Positions 60,306 to 64,000 of a stretch of DNA of 64,000 nt are shown here, piece after piece (position 1 is the stretch's first letter; the number at the start of each line of letters is the position of its first letter). The notes under the pieces are model-generated. The model saw only the letters and a list, made by a program, of their open reading frames with translations, made no database searches and was not told the DNA's origin. The translations under genes were made by a program, and so were the position numbers. The DNA is from Pontibacter sp. Tf4 (GTDB lineage Bacteria; Bacteroidota; Bacteroidia; Cytophagales; Hymenobacteraceae): contig NZ_JACKZC010000004.1 of assembly GCF_014212495.1 (NCBI RefSeq), positions 1 through 64,000 of the forward strand. The letters are read 5' to 3'.

Positions 60306-60329
60306 TTAGGTGCTGCAGTGGTTGGCTAC

Positions 60330-61412
60330 TTAATTGTATACCTTCACCACAAATACGAAGTCTTTTAACTTTTTAAGCTGCTGTGGTCTTGAGCTGCCTG
60401 CCAGCGTGTTGGTTTTAGGCAACAACAGCGGAGACAACGTTGTCGCCAATGGCAGTTCCCCGATGATCTGGAGCAGGTAAGCAGATTTGATCGCGAAGGC
60501 GGCGCCGTCCTGGCCCTCCTGCTTTCCGCTGATAACCCCGATCAGGTTGCCTTTATCATCTAAAAGCGGGCCGCCACTGTTACCCGGGTTAAGCGGAATA
60601 GAGATCTGGTAAGCTGTTGTATCGCCCTGGAAACCGGACGTAGAGCTAAGGGATCCTTCACCGAACACGACATCCTCACGCGGGTAACCCAACGTGTAAA
60701 CTTTCTCGCCCAGGTCAGATTCTGTTGTTTTAAAGGTATAAGGGAGCTTACTGAAGCCAGTGAATGCCGGGTCCTCAATTTTCAGGATTGAAAGGTCGTG
60801 GGCCTGGTCGCGGTATACTTCGTGTGCTTTATATTTTGCCCCGGAAGTATTCTCGATCATGATCGAGTCGGCGCCCTCTACTACGTGCGAGCTGGTAACC
60901 AGGTAGCCGTTGGCACTCAGTGCAAAGCCTGTACCGCTAAAACGGGCAGGGCGTGGGGCTGGCTTGGCTGTATTGTTAATGTCTTTGATGATAGCTGTCT
61001 GGGCTTTTTTCAGCTTGTCTACTTCCCGGCGAAGCTCTACGTAATGGGCTGTTTGCTGCTGTACCGGTTTTTTCATTTGCTGCACACTCCAGAGCGTACC
61101 AAACACAGACAACAGCGAAACACTGGCAGCTACGGCCATCGTCTGGGCATGGCGCTTCCAGAAGACCTGCCACATAGGGATTACCTTTGGCGCTGCTTCC
61201 TGTTCCATGGAAGTATGGATGGCGTTCAGTTTGGTGCGCAGTTGCTGGCGCTGGCCATATTGCTGCATGGAGTGCAGTAGTGTGCGGTGCTCTTTCAGCT
61301 GCTCGGCCAGACGCGGGTCGGTCTGCAGCAGGGCCTCAAAGGCTGCTTTTTCTTCGGCAACCATTTTACCGGCCAGGTATCGCTCCATTTGTTCGTACAT
61401 CAGGTATTCCAT
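60330..61412 (-). CDS. Membrane-anchored trypsin-like protease with anti-sigma-like N-terminus
   Basis: The start was set at ATG of MEYLMYEQMERYLAG (61412), because the longer frame overlaps the sigma-factor gene. The 360-residue protein has an N-terminal region similar to anti-sigma domains of Bacteroidota (ERYLAGKMVAEEKAAFEALL, residues 10-29, and the following helices), one transmembrane helix (about 91-110), a coiled linker, and a periplasmic trypsin-like domain with His176 (LVTSSHVVEGAD), Asp206 (AHDLSILKI) and Ser279 (NPGNSGGPL). This pairs a cytoplasmic sigma-binding end with a periplasmic protease end in one chain. The sigma gene is directly upstream. Confidence 0.85.
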   Translation of the reverse strand: MEYLMYEQMERYLAGKMVAEEKAAFEALLQTDPRLAEQLKEHRTLLHSMQQYGQRQQLRTKLNAIHTSMEQEAAPKVIPMWQVFWKRHAQTMAVAASVSLLSVFGTLWSVQQMKKPVQQQTAHYVELRREVDKLKKAQTAIIKDINNTAKPAPRPARFSGTGFALSANGYLVTSSHVVEGADSIMIENTSGAKYKAHEVYRDQAHDLSILKIEDPAFTGFSKLPYTFKTTESDLGEKVYTLGYPREDVVFGEGSLSSTSGFQGDTTAYQISIPLNPGNSGGPLLDDKGNLIGVISGKQEGQDGAAFAIKSAYLLQIIGELPLATTLSPLLLPKTNTLAGSSRPQQLKKLKDFVFVVKVYN

Positions 61413-61461
61413 CTCTGCTATATACTTTGCCTGTTGCAGGCGTATTTTCTCACTCTCCGGG

Positions 61462-62034
61462 CTAAACGGGTGCCTGGTAGGCAGCAAAAAATAGTTTTTT
61501 AAGCCGCTGCAGGCACTTATATTTCTGGTTTTTGGCGGTGTCGGTGTTGGTGTAGCCAAACCGGTCGGTTATGTCCTGCATGTTCTGCATCCGGATGTAA
61601 TAATCCTCCAGCAGGGACCGGCAGGGCTCGCCAATCTGGTTCAGGGCAGCTTCCATTACGTCAAACCGTTTCTCATTCTCTTCCTGCTGGGGCACTTCGT
61701 CCTCCAGGGTCAGGTAATGCTCAGCATCTTCTACCTTTGTCGCAAACCGGCCTTTTTCAGCCAGTCGTTTCAGCCACAACCTTCTGCACACCGAGTACAG
61801 GTAGGTCTTTATCTGGCAGGTCAGTTCGAGGTTATCCGACTTTACTTTTTCGTAGAAGACGATAACACCTTCCTGGTAAATGTCTTTCGCCTCGTCCTCG
61901 GTTCCGCTGTTGCTGAGAATAAAATGAGAGATCATCGGGAAGTGGAGTTTGTACAGGTACGCCAACGCCCGGTCATCGCCTGACCGGATGCCGTCTATTA
62001 CTGCCTCATCCGCCTCATACAAACCTTTCTTCAT
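61462..62034 (-). CDS. ECF-type sigma-70 family RNA polymerase sigma factor
   Basis: The 190-residue protein has sigma region 2 (ALAYLYKLHFPMISHFILSN, EDEAKDIYQEGVIVFYEKVK) and region 4 (LEDYYIRMQNMQDITDRFGY, NQKYKCLQRLKKLF). It directs RNA polymerase to its own regulon. The gene ends 49 bases before the protease start, so the two form a regulatory operon. A 9-bp inverted repeat upstream (62069-62116) looks like its own target. Confidence 0.92.
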   Translation of the reverse strand: MKKGLYEADEAVIDGIRSGDDRALAYLYKLHFPMISHFILSNSGTEDEAKDIYQEGVIVFYEKVKSDNLELTCQIKTYLYSVCRRLWLKRLAEKGRFATKVEDAEHYLTLEDEVPQQEENEKRFDVMEAALNQIGEPCRSLLEDYYIRMQNMQDITDRFGYTNTDTAKNQKYKCLQRLKKLFFAAYQAPV

Positions 62035-62068
62035 TCCGCTCTGGTTTTAATACGCTTTTAGGGTTTTA

Positions 62069-62116
62069 GTAACCCACTGAAAAATATTTTTAATTTTTTT
62101 TCTGAAGGTGGGTTAC
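62069..62116. promoter_or_regulatory. Symmetrical divergent ECF-type promoter or operator
   Basis: GTAACCCAC (62069-62077) and GTGGGTTAC (62108-62116) are a perfect 9-bp inverted repeat with a 30-base AT-rich spacer. Each arm begins with GTAAC in the direction of one of the two divergent genes, like an ECF -35 box, so the sigma gene and the Thr-rich lipoprotein gene see the same site from both sides. Confidence 0.5.
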
Positions 62117-62178
62117 CTCTGTGCATTTCTGGTATGAAGTTCAAAATCGAAACCAAAACACTTAATTACAAACACAAA

Positions 62179-62382
62179 ATGAAAAATCTATTTAAATTCG
62201 CCGTTGTAGCTTTCGCTCTTGTTTCTTTCACTGCTTGCAACACTGAGCCAGCTGCTACTGAAACTGAAGACACTACTACAATCGAAGAAACTACAGTTGA
62301 AGAAACTACAGTTGATACAACTGGTACTACTGTAGATACTACTTCTACAACTACTACTGACTCTACTACTGTTGTTCAGTAA
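62179..62382 (+). CDS. Small Thr/Glu-rich lipoprotein
   Basis: The start is the ATG of MKNLFKFAVVAFALV (62179); 15 upstream codons are AT-rich leader. The 67-residue product has a lipobox SFTAC (Cys near residue 20), after which nearly every residue is Thr, Glu, Asp, Ser or Val in short repeats (TTTIEETTVEETTVDTT). It has no recognisable fold and is likely a flexible envelope spacer. It is divergent from the sigma factor gene and shares a possible ECF promoter. Similar low-complexity lipoproteins are often ECF targets; this is inferred. Confidence 0.75.
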   Translation: MKNLFKFAVVAFALVSFTACNTEPAATETEDTTTIEETTVEETTVDTTGTTVDTTSTTTTDSTTVVQ

Positions 62383-62428
62383 TTAAAACCAGAACTTTAG
62401 GTTAACATTTATAGTTCTAAAAACACAT

Positions 62429-62470
62429 AAGAAGTCCCCCGGGCCACGGCACGGGGGACTTCTTATTTTT
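62429..62470. terminator. Terminator between the Thr-rich lipoprotein and proline dehydrogenase
   Basis: AAGAAGTCCCCCG and CGGGGGACTTCTT pair over 12-13 bases, followed by ATTTTTAT. Confidence 0.9.
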
Positions 62471-62538
62471 ATGCCATAATAAAATTTTAAGCCGGAAAAA
62501 AGGCCTGCTTTATAGTTCAGGCCTTTGTTCTGGTTTTT

Positions 62539-63723
62539 TTATTTTGCCTGTTTGCGGCGTTTCATTTCTTTGCTGATGAGGGTAAACTCGCGGCTGCTCT
62601 GTCCGGCTATGGCAGTATTCTCGTTGGCGCGGCGCAGTAAATACGGCATTACCTCTTTTACAGGGCCATACGGTACATATTTGGCCACATTGTAGCCTGC
62701 ATTCGCCAGGTTATACGACAGGTTATCGCTCATGCCATAGAGCTGGGCAAAGTAGATTCGCTCATCGTTACGGGCAATGTTACTGTTCTCCATCAGCTCC
62801 ATCAGCAGGTAGCAGCTATCCTCGTTGTGGGTACCGGCGCAAATAGCAATTCTGTCGATGTGGGCCACACAAAAACGCAGGGCATTGTCAAACAGCTCGT
62901 CTGATGCATTTTTGGTAGGGTTTATCGGGCTCTGGTAGCCGGCTTCCGCTGCACGCTTACGCTCTTTCTCCATATAAGCCCCGCGTACCAGCTTACCACC
63001 TAAGTAATAATTCTTAGCCACAGCATTTTCGTAGTCGCGTTGTAATACTTCCAGCCGGTCGTGACGGTATAGTTGGTAGGTATTGTAAACAATGGCTTTC
63101 TCTTTGTTGTAGAGCTCCATCATTTCGTAGGTCAGGTTGTCTATGGTGTCCTGTATCCAGCTTTCCTCGGCATCAACAAACACACGCACATCGGCTTCAT
63201 GGCATCTTTTGCAGATAGTGTTCACGCGTTCGCGGCCACGGGCAAAAGCTGTTTGCTCGGTAGCAGTAAGTTGCGTGCCTGCCTGTACTTTAGCGAGCAG
63301 TCTGGTATCTATCAGCCCTGTTATCTTAAACACAGAGAATGGAATCGCCTTGTTGCCGCGTGCTTTTTCAACTGTGCGCAGCAGCTCGTTTAGGGTAGCA
63401 TCAAAGCTTTGCTCGTTGCCTTCGCCCTCTACCGAGTAGTCCAGTATAGTTCCGATGTTGTAGGCGCTCAGCTCTTTTATGGCACGCTCCGATTCTTCTA
63501 TTGTTTCGCCGCCGCAGAAGTGGTTGAATACGGTTGGCTTCACTATGAATTTAACCGGAAGATGCAGGTTAATAGCTGTGTTCAGAAGGGAACCACCCAA
63601 TTTTACGAATGTATTGTTGTTCATGGCTTTGAACAACAGGTAAGTTTTGTAAAGCTCTGCGTCTGATTTGGATGAGAATGCAACCGCAGTATTATCGAAT
63701 GATACGTTTGAAACAGGGTTCAT
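62539..63723 (-). CDS. Proline dehydrogenase (FAD-dependent, monofunctional)
   Basis: The 394-residue enzyme has a PRODH barrel: FCGGETIEESERAIKELSAY, LVRGAYMEKERKRA (about residue 240) and the C-terminal substrate motif YLLRRANENTAI (two arginines near residue 365). It oxidises proline to P5C, giving electrons to quinones. It lacks the P5C dehydrogenase half of PutA, so a separate enzyme is needed. It is divergent from the DAHP synthase gene. Confidence 0.92.
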   Translation of the reverse strand: MNPVSNVSFDNTAVAFSSKSDAELYKTYLLFKAMNNNTFVKLGGSLLNTAINLHLPVKFIVKPTVFNHFCGGETIEESERAIKELSAYNIGTILDYSVEGEGNEQSFDATLNELLRTVEKARGNKAIPFSVFKITGLIDTRLLAKVQAGTQLTATEQTAFARGRERVNTICKRCHEADVRVFVDAEESWIQDTIDNLTYEMMELYNKEKAIVYNTYQLYRHDRLEVLQRDYENAVAKNYYLGGKLVRGAYMEKERKRAAEAGYQSPINPTKNASDELFDNALRFCVAHIDRIAICAGTHNEDSCYLLMELMENSNIARNDERIYFAQLYGMSDNLSYNLANAGYNVAKYVPYGPVKEVMPYLLRRANENTAIAGQSSREFTLISKEMKRRKQAK

Positions 63724-63848
63724 GTGTTAGTTTGTATTGCCGTGCAAAGATAGTGTATCAGTTACAGTTATCCACTTGTTTTTTTGAAGGATTTAGGGAG
63801 CTAACCTACGCAGCAGCTGGCTTTTAAACATCTAATTATACTTTGCTG

Positions 63849-63878
63849 TTGTATTTGCACTACATTTGTAAGTCAGCT
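63849..63878 (+). promoter_or_regulatory. Promoter for the DAHP synthase/chorismate mutase gene
   Basis: TTG at 63849-63851, a 19-base spacer and TACATTTG at 63871-63878 match the phylum consensus; the ATG follows at 63888. Confidence 0.65.
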
Positions 63879-63887
63879 GATATAAGA

Positions 63888-64000
63888 ATGGAATTTAAGC
63901 CTACTAATTTTTTCAGGCAGCTTGCCGGTGCACAGCCACGCCCTGTTATTATTGCCGGACCCTGCAGCGCCGAAAGCGAAGAGCAGGTGATGCAAACAGC
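63888..64000 (+). CDS. 3-deoxy-7-phosphoheptulonate synthase (with chorismate mutase type II), N-terminal end (partial)
   Basis: The first 37 codons are in the window: MEFKPTNFFRQLAG, then VIIAGPCSAESEEQVMQT. The GPCSAES motif is that of the KDO8P-like DAHP synthases, which in Bacteroidota usually continue into a chorismate mutase domain. It begins aromatic amino acid synthesis. The C-terminal domain lies beyond the window, so the bifunctional nature is inferred. Confidence 0.85.
   Translation, partial: MEFKPTNFFRQLAGAQPRPVIIAGPCSAESEEQVMQT

Noticed and set aside
1..64000. tRNA or rRNA genes
   Set aside because: No T-loop GGTTCRAATCC with CCA-proximal acceptor stem, and no rRNA signature, was found in the gaps.

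Overview
The window looks like a chromosomal segment of a Bacteroidota bacterium of order Cytophagales, most likely a Pontibacter-like member of Hymenobacteraceae. Sequence support: Bacteroidota-type promoters (TTG, about 20 nt, then TAnnTTTG), a secreted protein with a type IX secretion sorting domain, a PorD (DUF4835) homologue, a bamD-rpoZ-coaBC-porD-recN gene string, a bacillithiol synthesis gene (bshA), an OstA-like protein and tandem rhomboids. The genus is inference. No rRNA, tRNA, CRISPR array, prophage or intact insertion sequence was seen.

Layout. 0-6 kb: nucleotide-sugar genes (end of UDP-glucose dehydrogenase, UDP-glucuronate decarboxylase), then a surface-polysaccharide cluster with three overlapping GT-B glycosyltransferases and one divergent KPHP-motif protein. 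6-20 kb: housekeeping genes (TPR protein, M42-like peptidase, membrane pyrophosphatase, hpt, adk, obg, grpE-dnaJ, a two-gene ABC exporter, ChaN-like lipoprotein, A-type Fe-S carrier) with one AT-rich DUF2513 gene that looks acquired. 20.5-21.4 kb: an island of dispersed repeats. 21-35 kb: bshA, a GH3/beta-lactamase fusion, a candidate structured RNA, mutL, two rhomboids, a second copy of the same repeat island, a small secreted protein, mdh, tilS and ostA-like. 35-42 kb: bamD, rpoZ, coaC and coaB (apparently split), porD, a small Sm-like protein, recN, fabI, a cupin and a Kazal-type lipoprotein. 42-48 kb: three YtxH paralogues, lysS, an unknown protein and a transsulfuration enzyme. 49-56 kb: a large T9SS-secreted EEP-family nuclease or phosphatase, a repeat island and a C-terminal processing protease. 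55-64 kb: stress and envelope genes (DUF2383, SGNH esterase, DUF4142, response regulator, glycine-zipper stress protein, two fasciclin lipoproteins), an ECF sigma factor followed by a membrane-anchored anti-sigma-like/trypsin-like protease, a Thr-rich lipoprotein, proline dehydrogenase, and the start of a DAHP synthase/chorismate mutase.

The signals the genes do not explain are repeats. (1) The palindrome CTATAG, extended to AACTATAGTT, is strongly over-represented inside genes, between genes and inside terminator loops: 17 CTATAG in the first 6 kb and at least 19 exact AACTATAGTT in the window. (2) A 340-bp intergenic element occurs twice and has a terminal hairpin with compensatory base changes. 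(3) Two families of short hairpins and several inverted pairs of 7-8 nt minisatellites fill the gaps. The other leads are the split CoaBC, the Sm-like protein, the candidate RNA upstream of mutL, and the symmetrical site between the sigma-factor gene and the Thr-rich lipoprotein.
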